A stretch of DNA of 64,000 nt from Kocuria sp. GTDB lineage: Bacteria > Actinomycetota > Actinomycetes > Actinomycetales > Micrococcaceae. Shown here one piece after another: positions 33,294-42,600 of this stretch; the first letter of the stretch is position 1; each line of letters opens with the position of its first letter. A program made the position numbers and the translations under genes. The stretch is from the NCBI RefSeq assembly GCF_030530945.1, contig NZ_JAUMTZ010000001.1, positions 144,546-208,545 of the forward strand. The letters run 5' to 3'. The notes beneath the pieces are model-generated. The model worked only from the letters and a program-made list of their open reading frames with translations. It searched no databases and was not told the origin of the DNA.

Positions 33294-34655
33294 ATGTCTC
33301 GATCGACCACCCGACCACCGTTCCTGCGACGCTCCGCCGGAGCCCTGGTGCTCGGTGCCGGGCTGCTCCTGGCTGGACTGCCCCCAGCTCATGCGAGCAC
33401 GCCCTCGGACGGCGGCCTCTCCGCGCTGACGCGCAGCGAGCAGGACCAGAAGCTGGAGGAGCAGGGCCTCACACGCGAGGACGTGGCCCGCGAGGACGCC
33501 CTGCAGAAGCTGCGCAGCTCCACGGATGCGGACTTCTACACCACCCCGGCCCAGCTGCCCGCCGCGGACGGCGACGTGGTGCGCTCCGAGCCCTCCACGT
33601 TCTACATGGACCCGGTCAAGCTCATCAAACCCGATGCCTCCGCCACCCGCATCCTGTACAAGACCACCAGCAGCAAGAACCAGGCCGTGGCCGCCAGCGG
33701 CACGGTGATGCAGTCCAGGAAGCCGTGGAAGAAGGCCACCCCGCGGCCGTTGGTGGTGCTGTCCCCGGGCACCCAGGGGATGGGTGACTCCTGCGCGCCC
33801 TCCCGCCAGCTGGCCATGGGCACGAACTACGAGGGCATCAACGTCTCGGGCCTGGTCAACGCCGGGTACAACGTGGTGGTGCCGGACTACATCGGGCTGG
33901 GCACGGCGGGCACCCACACCTACATGAACCGTGTGGACCAGGCCCACGCCGTGCTGGACGCGGTGCGCGCCGCGCAGCGCCTCGGCATGAAGGGCGTGGA
34001 CGCCACCACCCCTGTGGCCGCGGTGGGGTACTCGCAGGGTGGCGGGGCCACGGCGTCGGCGGTGGAGAGCGCCGCAGAGTACGCCCCCGAGCTGCAGCTC
34101 AAGAGCGCCTGGGTGGGCGCGCCGCCCGCGGACCTCACGCGCACCGGCAAGCAGATCGACTCCTCCCTGTTCACGGGTCTGTCCTTCTACGTGATGGGGG
34201 CCGCCCAGGACTCCGGTGTGGACGTGCGCGGCAGGCTCAACGCGGACGGTCAGAAGCGCTACGACAGGGCGCAGGATAGCTGCATCATCCCCACGGTCCT
34301 GGGTGAGGCCCTCGTGCCGTCCACGAGGCTCACCGCGGACGGGCGTTCGTTCTCCCAGCTGCTGGGCGACCCGGAGCTGAAGGCGTACCTGGACGCGCAG
34401 ACCAATGGCGTGGCGGGCCGGCACCCCCGCGTTCCGGTGCGCATCGCGCACGGGCTCGCCGACGACGTCGTCCCCTACCAGGCGGGGCGCACCCTCGCCC
34501 AGAACTGGTGCGGCCAGGGCACGAACGTCTCGCTGCAGACCCTCGCCACGCCCAGCCACCTGGGCGGGTACGTGGAGGGCATCCCCTCGATGCTCGCCTA
34601 CCTGGACGCCCGCTTCAACGGCATCCCGCAGACCAGCTCGTGCTGGCGGCTGTGA
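33294..34655 (+). CDS. Secreted lipase (LIP family)
   Basis: 453 aa. A signal peptide (RRSAGALVLGAGLLLAGLPPAHAS) directs export. The alpha/beta-hydrolase core shows PRPLVVLSPGTQGMGDSC, the nucleophile elbow VGYSQGGGATAS, acid HGLADDVVPYQ and histidine PSHLGGYVEG. Length and motif order fit the secretory lipase family (PF03583), which hydrolyses acylglycerols outside the cell. Several Cys could form disulfides. Start at MSRSTTR, with GAGAGGG upstream. A perfect CRP/GlxR-type operator lies 22 bases before the ATG. Confidence 0.87.
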   Translation: MSRSTTRPPFLRRSAGALVLGAGLLLAGLPPAHASTPSDGGLSALTRSEQDQKLEEQGLTREDVAREDALQKLRSSTDADFYTTPAQLPAADGDVVRSEPSTFYMDPVKLIKPDASATRILYKTTSSKNQAVAASGTVMQSRKPWKKATPRPLVVLSPGTQGMGDSCAPSRQLAMGTNYEGINVSGLVNAGYNVVVPDYIGLGTAGTHTYMNRVDQAHAVLDAVRAAQRLGMKGVDATTPVAAVGYSQGGGATASAVESAAEYAPELQLKSAWVGAPPADLTRTGKQIDSSLFTGLSFYVMGAAQDSGVDVRGRLNADGQKRYDRAQDSCIIPTVLGEALVPSTRLTADGRSFSQLLGDPELKAYLDAQTNGVAGRHPRVPVRIAHGLADDVVPYQAGRTLAQNWCGQGTNVSLQTLATPSHLGGYVEGIPSMLAYLDARFNGIPQTSSCWRL

Positions 34656-34887
34656 CCGGCCGGCGCAGCGGGGCCCGCCCGGGCCACAGGTGACCAGCCC
34701 CGGTCGGTGCTGATCCCCATGCACCCCCACCGGGTGGGTGGGACGCCCAGATGGCTCGCCCCGCGCCCATTCCCCCGTTTCCACTCGGCGCTTCCCCGGG
34801 CCAGGGGAGCGGCGGAGCACTAGAGTGGGAAGAGGCCTCAGGCCACGGTCCAACCGTGCATCGGGAACCCAGAAGAAGGAGCACTCC

Positions 34888-35910
34888 ATGCCCATCGCAA
34901 CCCCTGACGTTTACTCCGAGATGATCGACCGGGCCAAGGAGAAGGGCTTCGCCTACCCGGCCATCAACGTCACCTCCTCCCAGACCCTCAACGCCGCGAT
35001 CCGCGGTTTCGCCGAGGCCGGTTCGGACGGCATCATCCAGGCCTCCACCGGTGGCGCGGCCTACTGGTCCGGTGCGTCCGTGAAGGACATGGTCACCGGC
35101 TCGCTGGCCATGGCGGCCTTCGCCCGCGAGGTGGCCAAGCAGTACGACGTCAACATCGCCCTGCACACCGACCACTGCCCGCAGGACAAGCTAGAGGGCT
35201 TCGTGCTCCCGCTGCTGGCCGAGTCCGAGAAGGCCGTGGCCCGCGGCGAGGACCCCATCTTCCAGTCCCACATGTGGGACGGCTCCGCGATCGCCCTGGA
35301 CGAGAACCTCAAGATCGCCCAGGAGCTGCTGGAGCGCACCAACAAGGCGCACATCATCCTGGAGGTGGAGATCGGCGCCGTCGGCGGCGAGGAGGACGGC
35401 GTGGTCGGGGAGATCAACGACTCCCTCTACACCACCGTGGCGGACGGCATGAAGACCATCGAGGCCCTCGGCGCCGGTGAGAAGGGCCGGTACATCACCG
35501 CGCTGACCTTCGGCAACGTCCACGGCGTCTACAAGCCGGGCAACGTGCGCCTGCGCCCCGAGCTGCTCAAGGAGATCCAGGACGAGGTGGGCAGGCAGAT
35601 CGGCAAGGACCGCCCCTTCGACCTCGTGTTCCACGGCGGCTCCGGCTCCACCCCCCAGGAGATCGCGGACGCCGTGTCCTACGGCGTGATCAAGATGAAC
35701 GTGGACACGGACACCCAGTACGCGTTCACCCGTCCCGTGGCCGGCTTCATGCTGAGCAACTACGACGGCGTCCTCAAGATCGACGGCGAGGTCGGCAACA
35801 AGAAGAAGTACGACCCCCGCGTGTGGGGCGGCGAGGCCGAAGCCGGCATGGCCGCCCGCGTGGTGCAGGCGTGCCAGGACCTCGGCTCGGCGGGCACCTC
35901 CCTCAAGTAG
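34888..35910 (+). CDS. fba: Class II fructose-bisphosphate aldolase
   Basis: 340 aa. Cleaves fructose-1,6-bisphosphate in glycolysis and the reverse in gluconeogenesis. Metal and substrate residues are seen in LHTDHCPQDKL, ILEVEIGAVGGEEDGV, TFGNVHGVYKPGNV and DLVFHGGSGSTPQEI. AAGGAG lies 6 bases before the ATG, and TAGAGT at 34822 is a good -10. Codon use is almost wholly G/C-ending, as expected for a highly expressed gene. A strong terminator follows. Confidence 0.96.
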   Translation: MPIATPDVYSEMIDRAKEKGFAYPAINVTSSQTLNAAIRGFAEAGSDGIIQASTGGAAYWSGASVKDMVTGSLAMAAFAREVAKQYDVNIALHTDHCPQDKLEGFVLPLLAESEKAVARGEDPIFQSHMWDGSAIALDENLKIAQELLERTNKAHIILEVEIGAVGGEEDGVVGEINDSLYTTVADGMKTIEALGAGEKGRYITALTFGNVHGVYKPGNVRLRPELLKEIQDEVGRQIGKDRPFDLVFHGGSGSTPQEIADAVSYGVIKMNVDTDTQYAFTRPVAGFMLSNYDGVLKIDGEVGNKKKYDPRVWGGEAEAGMAARVVQACQDLGSAGTSLK

Positions 35911-35929
35911 GTCCCAGCCCCGCGTCCTC

Positions 35930-35973
35930 GGTGCCCCGCACGTCCGCGTGCGGGGCACCGCCGCGTTTTCGGG
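35930..35973 (+). terminator. Terminator after fba
   Basis: Perfect 12 bp stem GGTGCCCCGCAC / GTGCGGGGCACC with a six-base loop, followed by GCCGCGTTTT. It lies 20 bases after the fba stop codon. Confidence 0.9.
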
Positions 35974-36148
35974 CCGCGCGCAGGGAACACCGCACCCGCG
36001 GGAGACCGCGGACGGAATGCGCAAAGCGGACGGTGTGCGCACGGGGACCGCGGGCGGAGGCGACGTCCGCGGCGGGCGGCGTGGAGCGGCGTCGTCCGGT
36101 CTGCGTACAGTGGCAGCGGACCCTGCACGATCGTGGAAAGGAACCACC

Positions 36149-36571
36149 GTGGCACTGCTCGGCAAGAACCTCCTGGACGAACCGGAGCCCACCTACCTGG
36201 AGGAGAACCAGGACCTCACCGCCCGCATCGAGGCCGGGGACGAGGCCGAGGACCTCGCGGCCGCGTTCCCCAAGGAGCAGCTGCCGTGGGCCGTCCTCGC
36301 GGAGGAGGCGCTCTCGGACGGCCGCACGCTGGAGGGCTACGCCTACGCGCGCGTGGGCTACCACCGCGGCCTGGACTCGCTGCGCGGCCACGGCTGGAAG
36401 GGCCACGGCGCCGTGCCGTACTCCCACGAGCCCAACCGCGGGTTCCTGCGCGCTCTCGCCGCCCTGGGCCAGGCCGCCGCGCAGATCGGGGAGCTGGACG
36501 AGGCCCAGCGCATCGCGAAGTTCCTGGACGACTCCGATCCTGAGGCGGCCGCACAGATCAAGGCCCGCTGA
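36149..36571 (+). CDS. DUF3151 family protein
   Basis: 140 aa actinobacterial protein commonly found beside class II aldolase and purA. It has EQLPWAVLAEEAL, YARVGYHRGLDSLRGHGWKG and the conserved PYSHEPNRGFLRALAALGQAA. GGAAAGGA precedes the GTG start. The biochemical role is unknown; helical composition suggests an all-alpha fold. It is separated from fba by a terminator and has its own upstream region with a GCGGCGTCGTC motif at 36081. Confidence 0.82.
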   Translation: MALLGKNLLDEPEPTYLEENQDLTARIEAGDEAEDLAAAFPKEQLPWAVLAEEALSDGRTLEGYAYARVGYHRGLDSLRGHGWKGHGAVPYSHEPNRGFLRALAALGQAAAQIGELDEAQRIAKFLDDSDPEAAAQIKAR

Positions 36572-36626
36572 ACTGTGGCCCGCTGCACCGCGGCCTGCGC
36601 CGGCCGCCTCGCAGCCCGCTGACCCG

Positions 36627-36674
36627 CTGCGACCGAGCGCCCGTCCCCTCACGGGGATGGGCGCTCGGTCGCAG
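36627..36674. terminator. Bidirectional terminator between DUF3151 and the permease gene
   Basis: A 22 bp stem, with arms starting CTGCGACCGAGCGCCC and ending GGGCGCTCGGTCGCAG, closes a TCAC tetraloop with a single mismatch. It lies between convergent genes. No strong T-run, but stability is very high. Confidence 0.85.
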
Positions 36675-36775
36675 TTCCGGTGTTCTGCCGCCCACCGCCG
36701 GGCACGGGCTCTCCCTGCGGTGCCCCTGCCCGCAGGGACCGCGCCCCTGCGGGTGGCGCAAAGCTGCGGGAGGGA

Positions 36776-38251
36776 TCAGGCGGAGGCAACGGCGTCGTCC
36801 GCGGGGGTGTTCTCCGGGGCGCGGTCACGGATGAGCAGCTTGCACGCCAGGGCGATCAGGCACACCAGCACGAACGTGGCGATGAACTGGATGCGCACGG
36901 CGGGATCCAGCAGGCCCAGGACCACGATGGCCGCGAGCAGGGCCAGCGCGAAGTACGAGAGCCACGGGAACGCCCACATCCGCAGCGGCGAGGAGACGCC
37001 GGCCCGGTCCGCGCGCCGGCGGAGGATGATCTGGGAGACGAGGGCGACCCCCCACACCACCAGGCACGTGGAGCCGAGCAGGTTGAGCATGACGTTGAGC
37101 ACCGTCTCCGGCCACAGGTAGTTCAGCACCACGGCGATGAAGCCGAAGACCACGGACGCCACCACGGCGGCCCGGGGCACATCGCGCGCGGTCGTGACCC
37201 CCAGGGCGCGGGGAGCGGAACCCCGGCGGGCCAGGGAGAAGAGCATGCGGGAGCTGCCGTAGATGTTGGCGTTCAGCGCGGACAGCAGCGCCAGGATGAT
37301 CACCACGGTCATCAGCACGTCCGCGCCGGGAATCCCGGCCTCCGTGAGCACCGCGACGAACGGGCTGGCGGAGAGCCCCTCGTTGTTCCACGGCAGCACC
37401 AGGACCATCACGCTCACCGACCCCACGTAGAAGATCAGGATGCGCACCAGGATGGTGCGGATGGCGTGCGCCACGTTGGTCTGCGGGTCCTCGGTCTCCG
37501 CCGCGGCGATCGTGACCAGCTCGGTGCCGCCGAACGCGAAGACCACCACGAGCAGCGCGGAGGCCACTCCCGTGAACCCGTTGGGCATGAACCCGCCGTG
37601 CTCCGTGAGGTTGGACAGCCCCGGGCCCGGGGAGGGGAGCGCGTTGAGCAGGAAGAGGATCCCCACCACCAGGAAACCCAGCACGGCCGCCACCTTGAGG
37701 AGCGCGAACCAGAACTCCGCCTCGCCCAGCGTGCCCACCCGCACCAGGTTGATCACCGTGAACCCGGCCATGAAGATCAGGGCCCACGCCCACTGCGGCA
37801 GGTCCGGCCACAGCTCGGTCACCAGCTGGGCCGCAGCGGTGGCCTCGGCGGCCACCACCACCACGATCTGTGCCCACCACAGCCAGCCGAGGGCTCGCCC
37901 GGTTGTGGGCCCCAGAGCCTTTCCCGCGTAGGTGGAGAACGCCCCGGAGGAGGGGTCCGCCGCGGCCATCTCGCCCAGCGCCCGCATCACGAGCACCAGG
38001 AGCGTGCACGCCACCAGGTAGGAGATCAGCACCGCGGGGCCCGCCGTCCTGATCGCCGAGCCCGTGCCCACGAACAGCCCCGTGCCGATCGCGGACCCCA
38101 GGGCCATCATGATCAGGTGGCGCGGCTTGAGGTAGTCGCCCTGCTTCGGTCCCGAAGGCACGTGCGGGGTGTGCTCGCGGTTTCCCCCTTCCGTCACACT
38201 GGACGAGCTTCGGGTGGCGGAAGCACCGTGGGGGGTGCGGGGCGTGGTCAT
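36776..38251 (-). CDS. APC-family amino acid permease
   Basis: 491 aa, twelve membrane spans. The amino-acid permease signature is LIMMALGSAIGTGLFVGTGSAI, then MRALGEMAAADPSSGAFSTYA and AFGGTELVTIAAAETEDPQ. It resembles the GabP/AroP/proline-specific branch, importing an amino acid with H+. Start at ATG 38251 (MTTPRTPHG), preferred over the TTG three codons upstream. The N-terminal ~40 residues are a Ser/Thr tail. The C-terminus (ENTPADDAVASA) is encoded by a GGCGTCGTCCGCGG motif at 36789. Confidence 0.9.
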   Translation of the reverse strand: MTTPRTPHGASATRSSSSVTEGGNREHTPHVPSGPKQGDYLKPRHLIMMALGSAIGTGLFVGTGSAIRTAGPAVLISYLVACTLLVLVMRALGEMAAADPSSGAFSTYAGKALGPTTGRALGWLWWAQIVVVVAAEATAAAQLVTELWPDLPQWAWALIFMAGFTVINLVRVGTLGEAEFWFALLKVAAVLGFLVVGILFLLNALPSPGPGLSNLTEHGGFMPNGFTGVASALLVVVFAFGGTELVTIAAAETEDPQTNVAHAIRTILVRILIFYVGSVSVMVLVLPWNNEGLSASPFVAVLTEAGIPGADVLMTVVIILALLSALNANIYGSSRMLFSLARRGSAPRALGVTTARDVPRAAVVASVVFGFIAVVLNYLWPETVLNVMLNLLGSTCLVVWGVALVSQIILRRRADRAGVSSPLRMWAFPWLSYFALALLAAIVVLGLLDPAVRIQFIATFVLVCLIALACKLLIRDRAPENTPADDAVASA

Positions 38252-38300
38252 GGGAGACAAGGTTACCGGCCGCGCACCGGCTCACGGATAGCCTGCATGC

Positions 38301-39479
38301 ATGCGCAACCTCCTGCAGGATCCCCGGCGGGTCCGGCCCTCCCGCAACCCACCCGTCTACCTGATCTCCTGGGCGGGCCACCCGAACTTCGGGGACGAGC
38401 TCATCGCGGCCACCTGGCTCACCCACCTGGCCAGGGTGGCGCCCACCACGGACGTGTGGCTGGACGTGCGCGAACCGGGGACCGTCAGCGCCCTGCTGCG
38501 CAGCATCCACCCGCGCCTGCACGTGGTCAACACGATCTTCCGCGCGCTGCACGAGATCGACCACGGGCTGGAGCGCACGGTGCGCAGCCTCGTCCAGGAC
38601 CTCGGCTCCCCGAGGTACGACGCCGGTCTGGTCGCCTTCCGGGAGGCAGGCACCGTCCACCTGCTGGGCGGCGGGGTGCTGCACCGGGACTGGATCGAGA
38701 ACCTGCGGGTGGTCGAGGCCATGCGCGCGGTGCGCGAGGTCTCCGGTGCACGGCTGGTCGCCACCGGTCAGGGGCTGATGCCCTGGGCCGGGGACACGCT
38801 CTCGGACCTGGACCACCTCAGCGTGCGGGACCGACCCAGCGCCGAGGCGGCCGGGGTGCCCCTGGGCTTCGACGACGCGTTCCTCCTGGCCGCGAATCCC
38901 CGTCACGCGCGCACCCTCGGGCTCCTCGCCGGGCACCGGGGGGACGGTCTGGCCACCGGTGCGACGGGGCGGGGAACGCCGCGCGAGGTGGTGGTCTGCG
39001 TGCAGTCCGACACCCTGGCTGAGGGCGCCTTCGAGCGCATGGTGGACTTCGCGGGGGCGCAGCTGCGGCGCTGGGGCGTGCCCCGGGAGTCCGTGCGCTA
39101 CCTCGAGGCCATCCCCGGGGACGACCGCGTGGCCTACGAGCGGCTGCGGGACCTCGTGGCCCCGGACGGCTTCATCCCGTTCCAGGCCGCGTGGGAGGGG
39201 GACTTCACCTTCCGCCCGGACCAGGTGTGGCTGACCACCCGCTTCCACCACCACCTGGTTGCCGCCCTCCACGGGGCCAGGGGCGTGGCGCTCAGCGGCA
39301 AGCCCGGGTACTACGACGTGAAGCACCGGTCGGTGGTGGACGCGGGCTCCAACTGGTCCGTGGTCCACGCCGGGCAGCGGACGGAGACCGTGGGTCTGGA
39401 GGAGCTGGCGGCTCCCACGGGCTTCGCCGAGGCGGTGCGTGCCAAGCGGGACGAGGCGCGGGAGCTCTACGGCCGGTGA
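38301..39479 (+). CDS. Polysaccharide pyruvyl transferase family protein
   Basis: 392 aa. The family pattern is seen as YLISWAGHPNFGDELIAATWLTHLARVAP at the start, GTVHLLGGGVLHRDW in the middle and LTTRFHHHLVAALHGARGVALSGKPGYYDVKH near the C-terminus. Members transfer pyruvate ketals to cell-surface sugars, or act as related glycosyltransferase-like enzymes. There is no membrane anchor. TAGCCT at 38289-38294 is six bases from the ATG (leaderless). No capsule cluster surrounds it, so the acceptor is unknown. Confidence 0.82.
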   Translation: MRNLLQDPRRVRPSRNPPVYLISWAGHPNFGDELIAATWLTHLARVAPTTDVWLDVREPGTVSALLRSIHPRLHVVNTIFRALHEIDHGLERTVRSLVQDLGSPRYDAGLVAFREAGTVHLLGGGVLHRDWIENLRVVEAMRAVREVSGARLVATGQGLMPWAGDTLSDLDHLSVRDRPSAEAAGVPLGFDDAFLLAANPRHARTLGLLAGHRGDGLATGATGRGTPREVVVCVQSDTLAEGAFERMVDFAGAQLRRWGVPRESVRYLEAIPGDDRVAYERLRDLVAPDGFIPFQAAWEGDFTFRPDQVWLTTRFHHHLVAALHGARGVALSGKPGYYDVKHRSVVDAGSNWSVVHAGQRTETVGLEELAAPTGFAEAVRAKRDEARELYGR

Positions 39480-39560
39480 CTGCGCGCCGCTGAGCCGCGT
39501 GCGGTGAGCGCCGGTCAGGGCGCCGGACGGGGCGTCGGCCGGACGTGAGCGGGAGCACGA

Positions 39561-39605
39561 GGACGGGCCCCCGGCAACCACGTGGTGGCTGCCGGGGGCC
39601 CGTCC
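39561..39605. terminator. Bidirectional terminator between convergent genes
   Basis: Perfect 16 bp stem GGACGGGCCCCCGGCA / TGCCGGGGGCCCGTCC with a loop that contains the palindrome ACCACGTGGT. Between the pyruvyltransferase and secreted protease genes. Confidence 0.88.
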
Positions 39606-39648
39606 CGGGTCTGGAACCGTGCGGTGCACGTCCCGGGGGGGTGCTCGG

Positions 39649-42600
39649 CTACTTCATCTGGTCGTAGCGGTAGAGGAACGCGGCCATCTGGTCACGCTGC
39701 ACGGGCTGGGTGGGGCGGAAGGTGCCGTCCGGCCAGCCGCGGCCGATGCCCTGCGCGTTCATCCAGGAGATCTCCTTGTAGAACACGTGGGTGGTGGGCA
39801 CGTCCTTGAACGGGGAGGTCTTCGGCGCGGTGTACGCCGGGGAGCCCGCCATCCGGTAGAAGAACGCGGCCATCTGCTCGCGGCTGATGCTCTGGTTCGG
39901 GCGGAAGGTCCCGTCCGACCAGCCCTTGGTGATGCCCTGCTCGCTCATCCAGGAGATCTCCTTGTAGAAGACGTGGCTGGTGGGCACGTCCTTGAAGGGG
40001 GACTTCGTGGGAGGCGTGTACTGCGGGGAACCGGCCATCCGGTAGAGGAACGCGGCCATCTGGTCACGCTGCACGGCCTGGTTCGGGCGGAAGGTCCCGT
40101 CCGGCCACCCCTTGGTGATGCCCTTGTTCGCGAGCCAGGAGATCTCCGAGTAGAAGACCCGGTCCTTGGGGACGTCCTTGAACATGGGGTTCTGGGTGTC
40201 GGGTGCCTTCGCGGCGGGCTGGAACCGCTTCACCTCGGCCTTGGCGCCGTCCTCCTCCTTCCGGATGCCGGCCAGGTCACCGGTGCCGTTGTGCAGGTGC
40301 AGGAACAGGGCCTCGCCCTCAGCGGTGGACGAACCGCGCTGGGCGGTCAGCTTCTTGCCGGGGAGGTCCGTGAACAGCGAGTCGTTGAACTTCTCGCCAC
40401 TGAAGGAGACCTTGGGGTTCACCGGGTTGTAGCTGATGGTGCTCGAACGGTCCACCGCGCCGTCCACGTTCGCGGAGTAGGTGGCCACCCGGTAGCTCAG
40501 CCTGGTGTCCTTCTTGGTGGGGTCGATCCCCAGCTTCGCGGTGCTGGCCGGCAGCACCACGGCGTTGGTGTCGAAGGTGTTGGTGTCGGCGTCGCCCCAG
40601 GAGCCGTTGACCGGCTGACGGTCGATCACCGTGAGCTCACCGTTGACGAAGCCGTACAGGTTCGCCACCGGGTAGTCCAGACCGTCCACCCGGCCCAGGG
40701 CCACGTAGTTGTCGGGCCGGCTGTCACCGGTGGTGTCGATGGCGATCTCCATCTCCACGTCGGGCTTCATCGTGGAGGCGTTGCCCCAGCTGGAGACACC
40801 GAAGTTGATCATGCCGTTCTTGGCGGCGTCCCCGCCCTCGGCCTTGAGCTGCGGGAGGTTGGAGGAGGCGCCCACGTACTGCAGGTCGGCGAACTGGGAG
40901 TTGCCGCCCGCGAGCTTGGTGGAGTCCAGACGGTCCGACTTCCCTCCCAGCTCGAAGGCGCCCACGGCGGACTTCCAGCCGCCCTGGTCCAGTCCGGTGC
41001 CGGTCAGGGACACAGTGGCCCTGCCGTCCTTGTCCCACTGGTCCAGGGCGGCGTTGTCCACGCGCATGTCTGCGGCGGGCTTCGGGGCGATGGACATGGG
41101 CAGGCGCATGTCCTGGCCGTTCTCGGTCAGGACCAGGCGGCCGGACTCGGAGGCCAGGAACTGACGGGCGAGGCCCAGCTGGGTCACGGCCTCCGAGGGG
41201 TCGTGGGTCTTCTCGAGCCGCGCCCGGTCCACGGTGGCGGTCACCTTGACGGTGGCCCTGCCGCCCTTGGGAACGGTGACCGAGCTCGGCGCGGAGATGC
41301 TCACACCGGGGACGTCCGTGGAGGCGTCGAAGCGCACCGTGTAGGTGTGGGCGGCGGCACCGGTGTTGTCCAGCACCACCTCCCGGGCAAAGGTCTCCTT
41401 GCCGTTCTTGATCTCGGTGACCCCGAAGGTGGAGGAGACCACTGAGGGGTCCGCCTTGTCGTAGACCATCACCTCCTGGTTCACGGCGCGCAGCGCATCC
41501 ACGCGGCCCGAGCCCACGCGGTCCACCGCGGAGGTCTTGCCGTTCGCGGCGTGCACGTCCTGGACGGCCGAGTTCATGATGGCGGCCTTGACGTTCTGGA
41601 CGCTGTAGTTCTGGTGCTTCTGCTGCACGAGTGCGGCAATGCCCGCCACGTGCGGGGTGGCCATGGAGGTTCCGGTCATGACCGCCACGCCGTTGCCCCG
41701 GGCCACGCCGGCGGAGCCGATGTTCGTGCCGGGAGCCGCGACGTCCGGCTTGATCACGCCGTTGCTGCCGTGCTGGCCGCGGGAGGTGGAGTCGTTGACC
41801 TGGTCCTTGTGGCCGGTCTCCGCCCGCGCGGCCCCGATCCACTCCGGAGCCAGCTTGATCTTCGCTCCGCCGGCCTGGACCGCGGGCCTGATCTTGTCCA
41901 CGGAGTTCTTGCCCATCAGCAGACCCGGGATCTTGGCGTTGCCCGCGATGGCCGAGGGGTCCACGGCGTAGTCGGACTCGAGAACCACTCCCTTGCCACC
42001 CGCGGCTGCCACGTTGTCGAAGCGGACCTTGGAGCCGCACGGGAACGGAGCGTTGTCTTCCCAGTCGAGCATGACCCACTTGCCCGCGAAGTTCTGCGAG
42101 AAGGGGGTGCAGCCGAACTTGTTGTCCGCGGGGGCGGCCACCACGTCACCCGGGAGGTCCTCTGGCTTGGCTCCCTGGTAGTCGTAGCTGCCGCTGTACG
42201 AACCGGTCAGCTCACCCTTGGCGCTGTCCGGGGAGAGGCCCTCGGCCTTGTCCTGCACGGCGGTGCTGCCCTGCGAGTTTGCGACCGTCAGGGCCGAGCG
42301 GGCGCTGCCCGGGGACCCGGAGATCTCGTGGAAGTCCCCGGCGTTGCCCGCGGCGATCACGGAGAGGACGCCCTGACGGGACAGGGCGTCCACGAGGTCG
42401 TTCTGAGGATCCGTGGCCGGCCCGAAGTCGGAGCCCAGGGACATGTTGACGATGTCCGCCTTGTCCGAGAAGTCCCCGTCCATGTTGGGGTCCAGGGTGC
42501 GGTCCAGCGCCTGCATGGTCAGGTTCGTGGAACCCTCGCAGCCGAAGACGCGGAAGCTCATCAGCTGGGCCTCGGGCGCGGTGCCCGGGCCGATCTTCAT

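Noticed and set aside
36825..39629. A 934-codon open frame on the minus strand
   Set aside because: It is a shadow of the permease and pyruvyltransferase genes, rich in Arg, Gly, Pro and His with no recognisable domain.
39660..40195. Three ~185 bp direct repeats as a mobile or CRISPR-like array
   Set aside because: They encode the three SLH domains of one protein in frame; there are no unique spacers.
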